DNA of 37,504 bases from assembly GCF_004327285.1 (NCBI RefSeq), contig NZ_QJUI01000031.1:1-37504 (forward strand), given 5' to 3'. This stretch comes from Phytopseudomonas daroniae. GTDB lineage: Bacteria > Pseudomonadota > Gammaproteobacteria > Pseudomonadales > Pseudomonadaceae. Position 1 is the first letter of the stretch, and each line of letters begins with the position of its first letter. Shown piece by piece: positions 15,519-23,913 of the stretch. Both the position numbers and the translations under genes were made by a program. The notes beneath the pieces were generated by a model. That model did no database searches, was not told the origin of the DNA, and was given only the letters and a program-made list of their open reading frames with translations.

Positions 15519-17387
15519 TTACCAGCCGCTGCACAGTCTGCCTCGCCTGGATCGGCAGTTCCTCCGATTGCGCGCAAGTTCATCCACCTCTATGACTTGT
15601 GCGGCCACCAGCCGAGCTGCAAGATGCAGGTTCGTCGGGCCACCGCCTCAATGGCTGGACGCTTGCCCAGAGCATCGTATGGTCGTAGGAGCGCATGGTA
15701 GATGTGCCAGGTGTCGATACCACGCGGCACCAGCTTCAGAATGGCCTGAATCAGTTTTCGCTTGATGGGATCGAGCCGCCAGTCGGGAACGCGTTGCCCA
15801 CGGTTACCCATGTGAATTGACAGCAGATTGCCTGAATCTCGTAGGTGATCCAGCGGCGGGACTTGCCCACCAGCTTGGCGTAATCGGCCACCGACAGGTT
15901 GTGAGGCGCCTCGAACATCTCCAGCAACTGCAACCGCTCGCGCTGCACCTCTGACAGCCTGGGCCGTGCGTACTCGGGCAGATGCATGGCAGATAGCCGG
16001 TGTACGAAAGCCGGAACCGCTGGCGCATCAGGTATCGGAGCAACGATCAACTGGGGAGCGTTGGGGTTCAGCACAGGCGGATGCGCGGCCGCCTGCCCGG
16101 CAATCGTGGGCAGGCCCTGCAGAGTAATGGTCAGGTGCGTACTGGCAACTTCGACCTGATTTTGCTCGAACAAATCCAGACGGTTCGCCCAGTCCTGCAT
16201 CATGACGCGGCGCTGCTCCACGTACTCGGCGTGGTTGTAGGTCGCGCTGGTTTTGTCCGGGTCAGCATGCGAGAGTTGGGCATCCACCCACTTTGGCGGA
16301 TATCCCAGTTCATTGAGCGCGGTCGAGATGGTGGCGCGAATGCCATGCCCGGTGAGTTGGTCTTCGTATCCCATGCGTTTGAGCGCGCCGTTGAACGTGT
16401 TCTCGCTGATGCGACTCTTGAGATCCCAATCGCCGGGGATGAGATAGACCTGCGCCGGCTTGAATTTCTCCAGCAGATGCCGAACGATTTCCTGCGCCTG
16501 CAACGACAACGGCACAATGTACGGCGGGATGTCAGTGAAGCGCTGGCGCTTCTTCTATGTGAGCTGCTTGCGTTGCTTGAGCCTGACTACCGGGACGATC
16601 CAAAGACCGCGGTCGAGATCGAACTGATCGGGGTGGCATAGCGTAGTTCGCCGATCCGGACGCCCGTGAGCAGCAGCAGTCGCAGGCCCAATTGCGTGTT
16701 GAGGCGACCGCGGTACTTGCGCAGCGTCTGCAGCATTGTCGGCAGCTCGGGCATGCGCAGGAAAGGATTGTTCTCTACCGGCGGCAGCGGCATCGCTACC
16801 ACATCCAGATCCTTTGATGGATTCTCCCTCATGTTCGGCACCACCACCGTGGCGTAAGTGAACAACTGCGTGAACCAGGTGCGCAGCTTCTCGGCGACCG
16901 ACAGCGAGCCGCGCTTTTCCACTCTGCCGATAATGTCCAGCAGATGCGCGCGGGTGACGTCGTAGATGGTCAGGTGGCGCAGCACCGGAAACACGTCCTT
17001 CTTGAAAACGCGCTCGATCTGCTTCGGTGTGCTTTGGCGGCCTTCATCTTCCAGAGAAAGGCTACGGTGAGCCAGCCATTTGTCATAGATGGCCTTGAAG
17101 GCGTGCTCGCCCGCCAGGACGATGGCGTGGCGCTTGCGGTCGGAGTGCGGATTGACGCCCTTGGTCAGCATCGCCCGGGCCTCGTCGCGCAGATCACGGG
17201 CCTCTTTCAGGGAAAGGGCGGGATAGCCGCCGAAGGACATGCGCTCGCGCTTGCCGCCCCAGGTGAAGCGGAAGTGCAACGCCTTGAAGCCGTTGGCTGA
17301 AATGTGGAGGTAAAGGCCGTCGAAATCGGCAAGAGCATACGCCTTGCCGGTCGTCTTGGCCTGTCGAACCTGGAGGTCTGAAAGCAT
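15519..17387 (-). pseudogene. P4-type tyrosine integrase with C-terminal extension, multiply broken
   Basis: The start at 17387 opens MLSDLQVRQAKTTGKAYALA and the DUF4102 arm-binding domain (FRFTWGGKRERMSFGGYPAL). The core-binding and catalytic domains follow, with Arg in LLLTGVRIGELRYA, HxxR in GHGIRATIST, and LSHADPDKTSATYNHAEY holding the last His and the Tyr. Near 16629 a one-base loss shifts the frame, and a TAG (16555-16557) follows in the restored frame. After the catalytic domain an extension (LSEVQRERLQLLEMFEAPHN, VADYAKLVGKSRRWITYEI) runs on, with further frameshifts near 15830 and 15641 before the stop at 15519. It would have integrated the island at tRNA-Gly; as it stands it cannot be made whole. 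Confidence 0.85.
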
Positions 17388-17628
17388 GAACCCAACTCCT
17401 GCGAAGCGAGTTGGATGCGATGTTCCCGAGGGGATCCCCGGCTCCTTCAGCAACAATACGGACTTGGGAACCTCCGCATTGCCGATGTACCACTCAATGT
17501 ACCGTTTCGATGCGGCTGTGAGTGGATTTCGCTGGATGTCAGTGGATCGAGATCAGAAAAAATCCTCAATCCTGACAATGACTTACGGCGTTCCTTGGAG
17601 TTCGGTGGAAGTCCCTGGAAAGTCGAAG
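17388..17628. other. Integrase upstream / attachment arm region
   Basis: The 241 bp between the integrase start and the tRNA hold a hairpin, CCAACTC (17392-17398) with GAGTTGG (17408-17414), just before the integrase ATG. Several short repeats such as GTCAGTGGAT and AGTGGATTT are also present. The region would supply arm-type integrase sites and the integrase promoter; no gene is seen. Confidence 0.5.
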
Positions 17629-17646
17629 TGGAGCGGGCTAAGGGAA
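17629..17646. repeat. Island attachment site, right copy (tRNA 3' end)
   Basis: TGGAGCGGGCTAAGGGAA is the complement of the CCA end, acceptor strand and part of the T arm of tRNA-Gly. It is identical over 18 bases to 3903-3920. Integration here keeps the tRNA gene whole. Confidence 0.9.
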
Positions 17647-17702
17647 TCGAACCCTCGTCATGAGCTTGGGAAGCTCAGGTAATACCATTATACGAAGCCC
17701 GC
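17629..17702 (-). tRNA. tRNA-Gly (anticodon CCC)
   Basis: The 74-base minus-strand sequence folds as a standard cloverleaf. The acceptor GCGGGCT pairs with AGCCCGC, followed by T and an encoded CCA. The anticodon stem TGAGC/GCTCA closes the loop TTCCCAA, with CCC at 17668-17670. The T loop is GGTTCGATTCC-like. It decodes GGG glycine codons. Its 3' end doubles as the island insertion site. Confidence 0.95.
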
Positions 17703-17800
17703 TTTTGCGTGGGCCTTTATACCGGAAGTCGCCTGTGAAATGAAGCCCGCGTCGGCCACAAATGTCACTGAGCCGGTGCGCGGGCCTGGTATTGCGGTGC

Positions 17801-18685
17801 TCATACGGCCATGGCGTGCTGCAGGCTAGGGTGGGCAGTGTAGCGTTTGCTACTGGTAGCGCTGCTCTGCAGAAAGTTGAGCAGGGTGTTCTGGGTTTGC
17901 AGCCAGGCGCCCTTGTGCTCCATGTCGATGAAGTGGCCGACATTGTCGACCGTGGCGAACTGGCAGTCATGGATGTGCTGGGCGATCAGGCGGGCATCCG
18001 CAGCCGAGGTGTATTCGTCGTGTTCGCCGTTGATGAACAGCAGCGGTATGTCGATGTTGCCCAGGCAGTCCATATGGCAGTGGGCTTCCATGCGCAGCAC
18101 CTGTTGGATGTGGGCATTCATCTGCCGGTATTCGTGTTTGCTCAGGCTGCTGATGTGTTTGTGGTTGTAGCGTTTGAACAGCGAGGGCAGGTACTTGCCG
18201 ATGGTGTCGTTGACCAGGTGGCCGACCTTGTCACCATCCTCCTGGTTCAGGCATACCAGCGCGCGGCCCAGATAGTCGAGCATGGGCTCGTTGAGGATCG
18301 GCGAGAAGGAAGCGAATACGGCCTTTTCCAGGGTGCGCGGGCGTTTGGCCAGGGCCAGCATGCTGCCGACACCGCCCCAGGAAAAGGACATCAGGTACTG
18401 CGCCTGATAGTGCTCGATCAGATCCAGCAGGATGGCCGCTTCGTCTTCCTTGCTGATGATGTGATCGTTGTGGTTATGCGGCCTGGAGCGGCCAGCGTAG
18501 GGCTGGTCGTAAAGCACCACGTTGAACTGCGTGACGAGGTATTTGACCGTTTGCGCGAAGGAAGCCGTTGTCGCCAGCGAGCCATTGACCAGGATGACGG
18601 TTTTTTTGGCCGTTGGGTTGGCATGAAACTCCGTGTGTACCTTGTACGTCCTGTGAACATCGACGACAGCGATTGCTGGCTTCAT
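17801..18685 (-). CDS. phaG: PhaG, 3-hydroxyacyl-ACP thioesterase/transacylase
   Basis: The start at 18685 follows an AGGAGG site and opens MKPAIAVVDVHRTYKVHTEF, close to the known PhaG N-terminus. The 294-residue protein carries PhaG/RhlA hallmarks: LVNGSLATTASFAQTVKYL, VVLYDQPYAGRSRPHN, the nucleophile elbow in SFSWGG, LVNDTIGKYLPSLFKRYNHK, NGEHDEYT and the late VGHFIDME. PhaG draws (R)-3-hydroxyacyl groups from fatty acid synthesis to feed medium-chain polyhydroxyalkanoate. It is closer to PhaG than to RhlA in the first 70 residues. It stands alone upstream of tRNA-Gly, as PhaG genes usually do apart from the pha cluster. Confidence 0.88.
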   Translation of the reverse strand: MKPAIAVVDVHRTYKVHTEFHANPTAKKTVILVNGSLATTASFAQTVKYLVTQFNVVLYDQPYAGRSRPHNHNDHIISKEDEAAILLDLIEHYQAQYLMSFSWGGVGSMLALAKRPRTLEKAVFASFSPILNEPMLDYLGRALVCLNQEDGDKVGHLVNDTIGKYLPSLFKRYNHKHISSLSKHEYRQMNAHIQQVLRMEAHCHMDCLGNIDIPLLFINGEHDEYTSAADARLIAQHIHDCQFATVDNVGHFIDMEHKGAWLQTQNTLLNFLQSSATSSKRYTAHPSLQHAMAV

Positions 18686-19051
18686 ATGTATTCCTCCTGC
18701 GCAAAAGATGAACGCGGCTGACGGTCGGGGCCGTAAACCGGGCAAGTCGGATGATTAGGAAAGCGCCTGGACATGACAAACCGATGTCAGGCTGGAGGAT
18801 CTTATGATTTATAAAATCAGATGGTTAGGGCTGTAATGGAACGACCCTTCCAAACGCCTTCGGCGTTGGAGCGTGTTCATCTCACCAGGCAGGAGCCCCT
18901 TTCGCGCTAGGCGCAAGCAACCAAAAAGCAGCTTGGATATCGCTTGCAGCCATGGAGCTGCATAACGACACCTGATTTCGAGTTAAGCAGCGGGTAAAAC
19001 CACTGGCAAGGGTGCCGAAAAGATTTTGCATTACCGTTGATCGGCTGGTGC
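18686..19051. other. Intergenic region between rsuA-like gene and phaG
   Basis: About 366 bp holding the phaG promoter and a hairpin near 18849-18870 (CCAAACGCC/GGCGTTGG). It carries an AT-rich patch TTATGATTTATAAAATCA at about 18802-18819. No gene is apparent. Confidence 0.5.
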
Positions 19052-19744
19052 TTAGACGCTGGCAATTTCTGCCTGGGTGAGGGAACGGTAAGTGCCGGGC
19101 GGCAGGCTGGGATCGAGTTGAATGGCGCCAGAGCTCTCTCGATGCAGGCCGACGACCTTGTTCTGGAAGTGCCCGAACATCCGCTTGATCTGGTGGTAGC
19201 GGCCTTCGTGAAGTGTCAGCCGCGCGCGGCGCGGTGCTTCGATTTCCAGCAGTGCCGGGCGGGTGACGAGGTCTTCGTAAGCGAAGTACAGACCCTGGGC
19301 GAAAGCCTCGATACACGCGGGGGCGATGTCCTGCTCGGTCTCTACCCGATAGACCTTGGCATGGCTGCCGTCGGGCGCAGTGGCACGGCGTGACCAGAGG
19401 CCGTCGTTGGTGATGATCAGCAGGCCGCTGGTGTTGAGATCGAGCCGGCCAGCCAGGTGCAACTCGTGCTTGTCCGGTTCGTCCAGCAGATCGAGAACGG
19501 TGCGGTGTTCAGGGTGAGTGGTGGCGCTGACCACGCCGACCGGTTTGTGCAGCATGAAGTAGCGCGCTGGTTTGCCGGTCTGCAATACCTCGTCATCAAG
19601 CTCCACGCAGTGGAAGGTGCGAACCTCGAAGCGGCTGTCCCGACATATTTGTCCGTCGATCCGCACTCGGCCGGCGGCCAGCAACAGGCGGGAGTGTTGT
19701 CGATTGAAGCGCGGCAGGTTGCTGAGCAGACGGTCGATGCGCAT
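19052..19744 (-). CDS. rsuA: RsuA-type rRNA pseudouridine synthase
   Basis: A 230-residue protein with an N-terminal S4 RNA-binding domain (MRIDRLLSNLPRFNRQHSRL, AGRVRIDGQ) and an RsuA/RluB-type catalytic domain. The catalytic Asp is in LAGRLDLNTSGLLI and the family signature GRYHQIKRMFG lies near the end. It should convert U516 of 16S rRNA to pseudouridine, although RluE/RluF-like specificity cannot be excluded. It follows the CWC-domain gene by 7 bp on the same strand. That coupling is common in Pseudomonas. Confidence 0.9.
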   Translation of the reverse strand: MRIDRLLSNLPRFNRQHSRLLLAAGRVRIDGQICRDSRFEVRTFHCVELDDEVLQTGKPARYFMLHKPVGVVSATTHPEHRTVLDLLDEPDKHELHLAGRLDLNTSGLLIITNDGLWSRRATAPDGSHAKVYRVETEQDIAPACIEAFAQGLYFAYEDLVTRPALLEIEAPRRARLTLHEGRYHQIKRMFGHFQNKVVGLHRESSGAIQLDPSLPPGTYRSLTQAEIASV

Positions 19745-19751
19745 GGGGCGC

Positions 19752-19949
19752 TCAGCTGTTTTCCACAGGTAGAGCTTGTGCGCAGCGCGGGCACAGGCAG
19801 GCGCGATCCAGTGCTTCGGGCGGCAGATCCTGCAGCGCCTTGGGTTCGACCTTCACCTCGAAGCACCAGCAGTGGCTGACCTCGCTGTCGCTCTCGGTCT
19901 GGGCACAGCGGTTGGGCTGGCCACAGGCGGGGCAAAGGTCGGTGTTCAC
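19752..19949 (-). CDS. Cysteine-rich CWC-domain protein
   Basis: A 65-residue protein from GTG 19949. This start is chosen because GGAGAT lies upstream and GTGA overlaps the stop of the former upstream gene. Cysteines are paired in CPACGQPNRCAQ, HCWCFEV and CLCPRCAQALP, matching the small cysteine-rich CWC family, presumed to bind zinc. Function is unknown. It lies between a lost GGDEF gene and rsuA. Confidence 0.8.
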   Translation of the reverse strand: MNTDLCPACGQPNRCAQTESDSEVSHCWCFEVKVEPKALQDLPPEALDRACLCPRCAQALPVENS

Positions 19950-20005
19950 TGGATATCTCCGCACATGCGATTGCGCTCGGTCTGCTTGGCCCGATACAGA
20001 GCATC
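19946..20005 (-). pseudogene. 3' remnant of a GGDEF-domain (diguanylate cyclase) gene
   Basis: The minus strand reads DALYRAKQTERNRMCGDIQ and a TGA that overlaps the CWC start. ALYRAKQxxRNR is the final helix of GGDEF domains. Upstream of the Asp the reading becomes unrelated, and 30 bases on lies a sequence like an IS end. The rest of the cyclase, several hundred codons, is gone. Confidence 0.65.
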
Positions 20006-20034
20006 ATGCGGGCTGCTTTGGGGATGCCGCAATG

Positions 20035-20056
20035 CTAGGGTCTGTTGACGTTTCAG
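20035..20056 (+). mobile_element. Solo IS end-like sequence
   Basis: CTAG (20035-20038) followed by GGTCTGTTGACGTTTCAG shares its first 14 bases exactly with the IS5 end at the left edge of the window, read on the minus strand. No transposase is near, so this would be a relic end or a short non-autonomous element. Identification rests on that match alone. Confidence 0.4.
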
Positions 20057-20166
20057 CGCAAGCTGCGCGGTGGTGAAAAGTGTCTGGGGGAAATGCGGGA
20101 GGGGCGTGACATTTCGGACATCGATTGATGGGTTACGGCGTTCGTGGGCTTGGTCGTTTCGTTAGA

Positions 20167-20189
20167 GGGTGGATACGCCTTATCCATCC
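20167..20189. repeat. Extragenic palindrome
   Basis: GGGTGGATA (20167-20175) and TATCCATCC (20181-20189) form a stem with one mismatch. This GGATAAGGCG-type palindrome with the neighbouring CTACGGG is a repeat seen between genes of many pseudomonads (recollection, not searched). Confidence 0.5.
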
Positions 20190-20226
20190 TACGGGCGGCG
20201 GTGTTTGCGGAGAATGTATGTGGGAG

Positions 20227-20260
20227 CCACGATGGGGCCAATGCAATGGCCCCATCGTGG
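20227..20260 (-). terminator. Strong stem-loop after the guanidine operon
   Basis: CCACGATGGGGCCA and TGGCCCCATCGTGG are perfect 14-base inverted arms around a 6-base loop, 12 bp past the carboxylase stop. No U-run follows, so it may act as a transcript 3' end stabiliser rather than a classical terminator. Confidence 0.6.
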
Positions 20261-20271
20261 TTGGAGTTGCC

Positions 20272-23200
20272 TCAGTTCTGTTCGATCACGGCGACGCGTT
20301 GGCCGGCGCGAACGGGGGAGCCGGGTTGTACGCGAATGTCTCTGACCACCCCGGCGAAGGGCGCGAGCAGGGGGATTTCCATTTTCATGGATTCGAGGAT
20401 GACCAGTACGTCGCCCGCTTGGACTTCGGTGCCTTCCGCGACCTGAACCTGCCAGAGGTTGCCGGCGATATGGCTGTCGACGCTGTGCTGACCGGCCCCC
20501 AGTGGTGCATTTTCGCTGGGCTCGACCACGCCTTCGTCGCTTTCGAAGTGCGCCTGGCCTGAATCGATCCAGCGCTGGCGCTCGGCGGCGAAGGCGCTGC
20601 GTTGCTGGTCGCGGAAGGCGGCGATGTCGTCGGCTTCGTCCACCAGGAATCGTTGATAGTCGGCCAGGGCCAGTTCGCTATCTTCGATGCGCAGGTCGAA
20701 GCGGCCCAAGGGGAAATCGCGGCGAATGCGCAGTAGCTCGTCCGGGCTGACCGGGTAGAAGCGGATCTGGTCGAAGAAGCGCAGCAGCCAGGGCTTGCCG
20801 TCGAAGGCGGCCACTTCACGGTAGCGGTTCCACATCTGCAGGGTGCGGCCAACGAACTGGTAACCGCCGGGACCCTCCATGCCATACACGCACAGGTAGG
20901 CGCCGCCGATACCCACCGAGTTTTCGGCCGTCCAGGTGCGTGCCGGGTTGTACTTGGTGGTGACCAGGCGGTGGCGCGGGTCGAGTGGCGTGGCCACCGG
21001 TGCGCCGAGGTAGACGTCGCCCAGGCCCATCACCAGGTAGCTGGCGTCGAACACCGTGCGATACACCTCGTGCAGATCAGGCAAATCGTTGATGCGGCGG
21101 ATGAATTCCAGGTTGCTCGGGCACCAGGGCGCGTCCTTGCGCACGGTGGTCATGTATTTGTCGATGGCCAGCTGGCAGGCCGGATCGTCCCAGGACAGCG
21201 GCAGATGGACGATGCGCGACGGTACCTTGAGGTCGCCGGTTGCGCACACGGCGTCCCACTCGCCGGCGACGATATCGAGCAGACGTTGCAGCGACAGGGT
21301 TTCCGGCTGGTAATGCACCTGCAGGGAGCGAATGCCGGGCGTCAGATCCATCACCCCGTCGAGGTGCTTGGCCTGCAGTGCCTGCATCAGCGCATGGCCA
21401 CGGAAACGCAGCACCAGATCCAGCTCGGGCTGGCCGATTTCCAGTAGCAGGTGCGTATCGCCGGAGAGACGCGCGACCAGGCGTTTATCGTTCTGACCGA
21501 GGTCGAGGTCGAGGACGATGGGGGAGGCGAGCTTTTCTGTAGGAGCTGGCTTGCCAGCGATCAGAGGAGGCAGTTGATCGCCGGCAAGCCTGCTCCTACA
21601 GAGGTCGGCGCACTCGAGGTTGGTTGCTTTCGCCAGTTTCCGCGCCGTGGCGATATCTACAGGCACGAAGCGTACCTTGTCGCCGGCCTTGAGCTGGCCG
21701 AGCTGCCAGAGGTCAGCTTCGATGATAGTCACCGGGCAGACGAAACCACCAAGGCTGGGGCCGTCCGGGCCGAGGATCACCGGCATGTCACCAGTGAAAT
21801 CCACCGCGCCGATGGCATAGGGATTGTCGTGGATGTTGGACGGATGCAAGCCCGCTTCGCCGCCACTCTCACGCACCCACTCCGGCTTGGGGCCGATCAG
21901 CCTTACGCCGGTGCGGCTGGAGTTGAAGTGCACTTCCCAGTCGGTGCCGAGGAAGGTGTCGATATAGGCCGGGGTGAAATATTCCGGCGCGCCGTGGGGG
22001 CCATAGATCACCCGGATTTCGCGCACGCCGGACAGGTCGGGGCAGAGCTCGCCGGGCAGTTGCGCGCCGGTTTGCGTCGTGTCGAGCGGCGGCAGGTGCA
22101 GCACGTCGCCGGCACGCAGGGCGCGGCCGCCGTGGCCGCCGAACTGGCCGAGGGTGAAGGTGCTCTTGCTGCCCAGGTAATCCGGCACCTGAATGCCGCC
22201 ACGTATGGTCAGGTAGCTGCGCGCACCGGCGCCGGCAATGGTGCCCAGGGCAAGGGTGCTACCGGCATTGATCAGTAGCGTGGTGTTCATCGGCTGGGCC
22301 ACGCCATCCAGGGTGACGGGGATCTCGGCGCCGGTTACCGCCACCAGCGCGTCTGTGTTGAAGCGCAGCAGCGGGCCGGTCATGGTGATTTCCAGGCCGG
22401 CAGCGCCTTCTTCGTTGCCGAGCAGGCGGTTGCCCAGGCGCAGGGCGCGGCTGTCCATCGATCCGGACGGTGGCACGCCAACTGCCCAGTAGCCGAGGCG
22501 ACCGGGGAAGTCCTGCACCGTGGTCTGGGTACCGGCGGATAGCACCTCGAAGGTGTTGGCCTGATAGACGAGCAGCTCCAGGCAGCGCGTCCAGGGTGAG
22601 CCGCTGGCGAAGGGCGTGTCCTTGATGATCTGGCGCAGGTAGTCGCGGTTCGACTCCACGCCGTACAGCAGAGATTCGCCCAGCGCGTTATCCAGCGCCG
22701 TGCAGGCCTGGTCGCGCGTCGGCGCCCAGGCGATAAGCTTGGCGATCATCGGGTCGAAGTAGGGCGGAATCTCGCAGCCGGCCTCGACCCAAGTGTCGAT
22801 GCGCAGCGACTGGCCGTCGGCTGGCGGGAATTGCACGGCGGTGAGCAGGCCAGGGCTGGGCTGGAAGTCGCGGCCCGGATCTTCGGCGTACAGCCGCGCC
22901 TGGATGGCATGGCCGCTGGGTTTCAGATCCTTGGCCAGTTCGTGCAGGGGGGGCAGGTCGCCGGCTGCCAGTTCGATCATCCAGCGCACCAGATCGACGC
23001 CCCACACCTGCTCGGTGACGCCGTGCTCGACCTGCAGGCGGGTGTTCACTTCGAGGAAGTAGAAGCGTTCGGCCTCGCTGTCATAGACGAATTCGACGGT
23101 GCCGGCACTGCGGTAGCTGACCGCCTTGGCCAGCTTGATCGCGGCCGCGCAGAGCTCGTCAGCCATACCGGCTGGCAGGTTCGGTGCCGGGGTTTCTTCC

Positions 23201-23913
23201 AGCACTTTCTGATTGCGCCGCTGCACCGAGCAGTCGCGCACGCCGAGGGCGAGCACTTCGCCATTGCCGTCACCGAACACCTGCACTTCCAGGTGGCGTG
23301 CGCGCTGGATGTACTTCTCGATGAATACGCCGCTGTCGCTGAAGTTGTTCTGCCCCAGGCGCTTGACCGTTTCGAAGGCCTCGCTCAGTTCTTCGGCCGA
23401 ACGGCACACGCGCATGCCGATGCCGCCGCCACCTGCAGTGCTCTTGAGCATCACCGGGTAGCCGACCTGCTCGCCAGCGATCAGCGCGGCGTCGAGGTTT
23501 TCCAGCAGTTCGGTGCCTTCGAGCATGGGTATGCCCTGTTGTTTGGCCAGCGCGCGTGCAGTGTGCTTGAGGCCGAATACGCGCAGTTGCTCGGGCGTGG
23601 GGCCGACGAAGACGATGCCTGCCGCTTCGCAGGCCTCGGCGAACGCGGCGTTCTCGGAGAGAAAGCCGTAGCCGGGATGGATCGCCCTGGCGCCACTGGT
23701 TTTGGCGGCCGCGAGGATCTTGTCCACCAGCAGATAGGTTTGCGCGGCGGGGCCGTCGCCGAGGGAGAAGGCTTCGTCGGCCTGCTGGATATGCAGGCTG
23801 GCCACGTCCGCCTCGGAGTAGACGGCGACGCTTTTCACGTCGAGCTCACGCAGGGTACGCAGAATGCGGCAGGCGATGGCACCGCGGTTGGCGATCAAAA
23901 GTTTTTCGAACAT
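20272..23913 (-). CDS. uca: Biotin-dependent guanidine/urea carboxylase
   Basis: The start at 23913 (MFEKLLIANRGAIACRILRT) follows a GGGAG site. The 1213-residue protein has four parts. A biotin carboxylase with an ATP-grasp fold spans about 1-450 (GGGGIGMRV, EVNTRLQVEH). Next is a KipA/AHS2-like domain (TTVQDFPGRLGYWAVGVPPSG), then a KipI/AHS1-like domain (DPACQLAIDKYMTTVRK). A biotinyl domain with Lys1177 in LESMKMEIP closes the protein. Enzymes called urea carboxylase in riboswitch-linked clusters like this one prefer guanidine, giving carboxyguanidine from bicarbonate and ATP. It is the last gene of the operon, 362 bp after the DUF1989 pair. A REP pair lies in frame between the two Kip-like domains. 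Confidence 0.93.
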   Translation of the reverse strand: MFEKLLIANRGAIACRILRTLRELDVKSVAVYSEADVASLHIQQADEAFSLGDGPAAQTYLLVDKILAAAKTSGARAIHPGYGFLSENAAFAEACEAAGIVFVGPTPEQLRVFGLKHTARALAKQQGIPMLEGTELLENLDAALIAGEQVGYPVMLKSTAGGGGIGMRVCRSAEELSEAFETVKRLGQNNFSDSGVFIEKYIQRARHLEVQVFGDGNGEVLALGVRDCSVQRRNQKVLEETPAPNLPAGMADELCAAAIKLAKAVSYRSAGTVEFVYDSEAERFYFLEVNTRLQVEHGVTEQVWGVDLVRWMIELAAGDLPPLHELAKDLKPSGHAIQARLYAEDPGRDFQPSPGLLTAVQFPPADGQSLRIDTWVEAGCEIPPYFDPMIAKLIAWAPTRDQACTALDNALGESLLYGVESNRDYLRQIIKDTPFASGSPWTRCLELLVYQANTFEVLSAGTQTTVQDFPGRLGYWAVGVPPSGSMDSRALRLGNRLLGNEEGAAGLEITMTGPLLRFNTDALVAVTGAEIPVTLDGVAQPMNTTLLINAGSTLALGTIAGAGARSYLTIRGGIQVPDYLGSKSTFTLGQFGGHGGRALRAGDVLHLPPLDTTQTGAQLPGELCPDLSGVREIRVIYGPHGAPEYFTPAYIDTFLGTDWEVHFNSSRTGVRLIGPKPEWVRESGGEAGLHPSNIHDNPYAIGAVDFTGDMPVILGPDGPSLGGFVCPVTIIEADLWQLGQLKAGDKVRFVPVDIATARKLAKATNLECADLCRSRLAGDQLPPLIAGKPAPTEKLASPIVLDLDLGQNDKRLVARLSGDTHLLLEIGQPELDLVLRFRGHALMQALQAKHLDGVMDLTPGIRSLQVHYQPETLSLQRLLDIVAGEWDAVCATGDLKVPSRIVHLPLSWDDPACQLAIDKYMTTVRKDAPWCPSNLEFIRRINDLPDLHEVYRTVFDASYLVMGLGDVYLGAPVATPLDPRHRLVTTKYNPARTWTAENSVGIGGAYLCVYGMEGPGGYQFVGRTLQMWNRYREVAAFDGKPWLLRFFDQIRFYPVSPDELLRIRRDFPLGRFDLRIEDSELALADYQRFLVDEADDIAAFRDQQRSAFAAERQRWIDSGQAHFESDEGVVEPSENAPLGAGQHSVDSHIAGNLWQVQVAEGTEVQAGDVLVILESMKMEIPLLAPFAGVVRDIRVQPGSPVRAGQRVAVIEQN
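21536..21602. repeat. Paired inverted REP sequences inside the carboxylase gene
   Basis: A 27-base arm at 21536-21562, with core GTAGGAGCTGGCTTGCCAGC, and its inverted partner at 21576-21602 differ at only two positions. The core GTAGGAGCnnGCTTGCC is the well-known Pseudomonas REP, usually extragenic. Here the pair is read in frame as CRSRLAGDQLPPLIAGKPAPT within the carboxylase. Confidence 0.9.

Larger units (their letters stand above)
3903..17646. mobile_element. Integrative genomic island at tRNA-Gly(CCC)
   Basis: The island is delimited by the 18-bp direct repeats at 3903-3920 and 17629-17646. The tRNA on the minus strand supplies the right copy. A P4-type tyrosine recombinase pseudogene begins about 240 bp inside that end and reads inward. 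Content is mostly small regulator plus oxidoreductase/efflux modules, with several truncated genes. No conjugation, replication or phage structural genes are seen. The integrase lesions imply it can no longer excise by itself. Confidence 0.85.
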
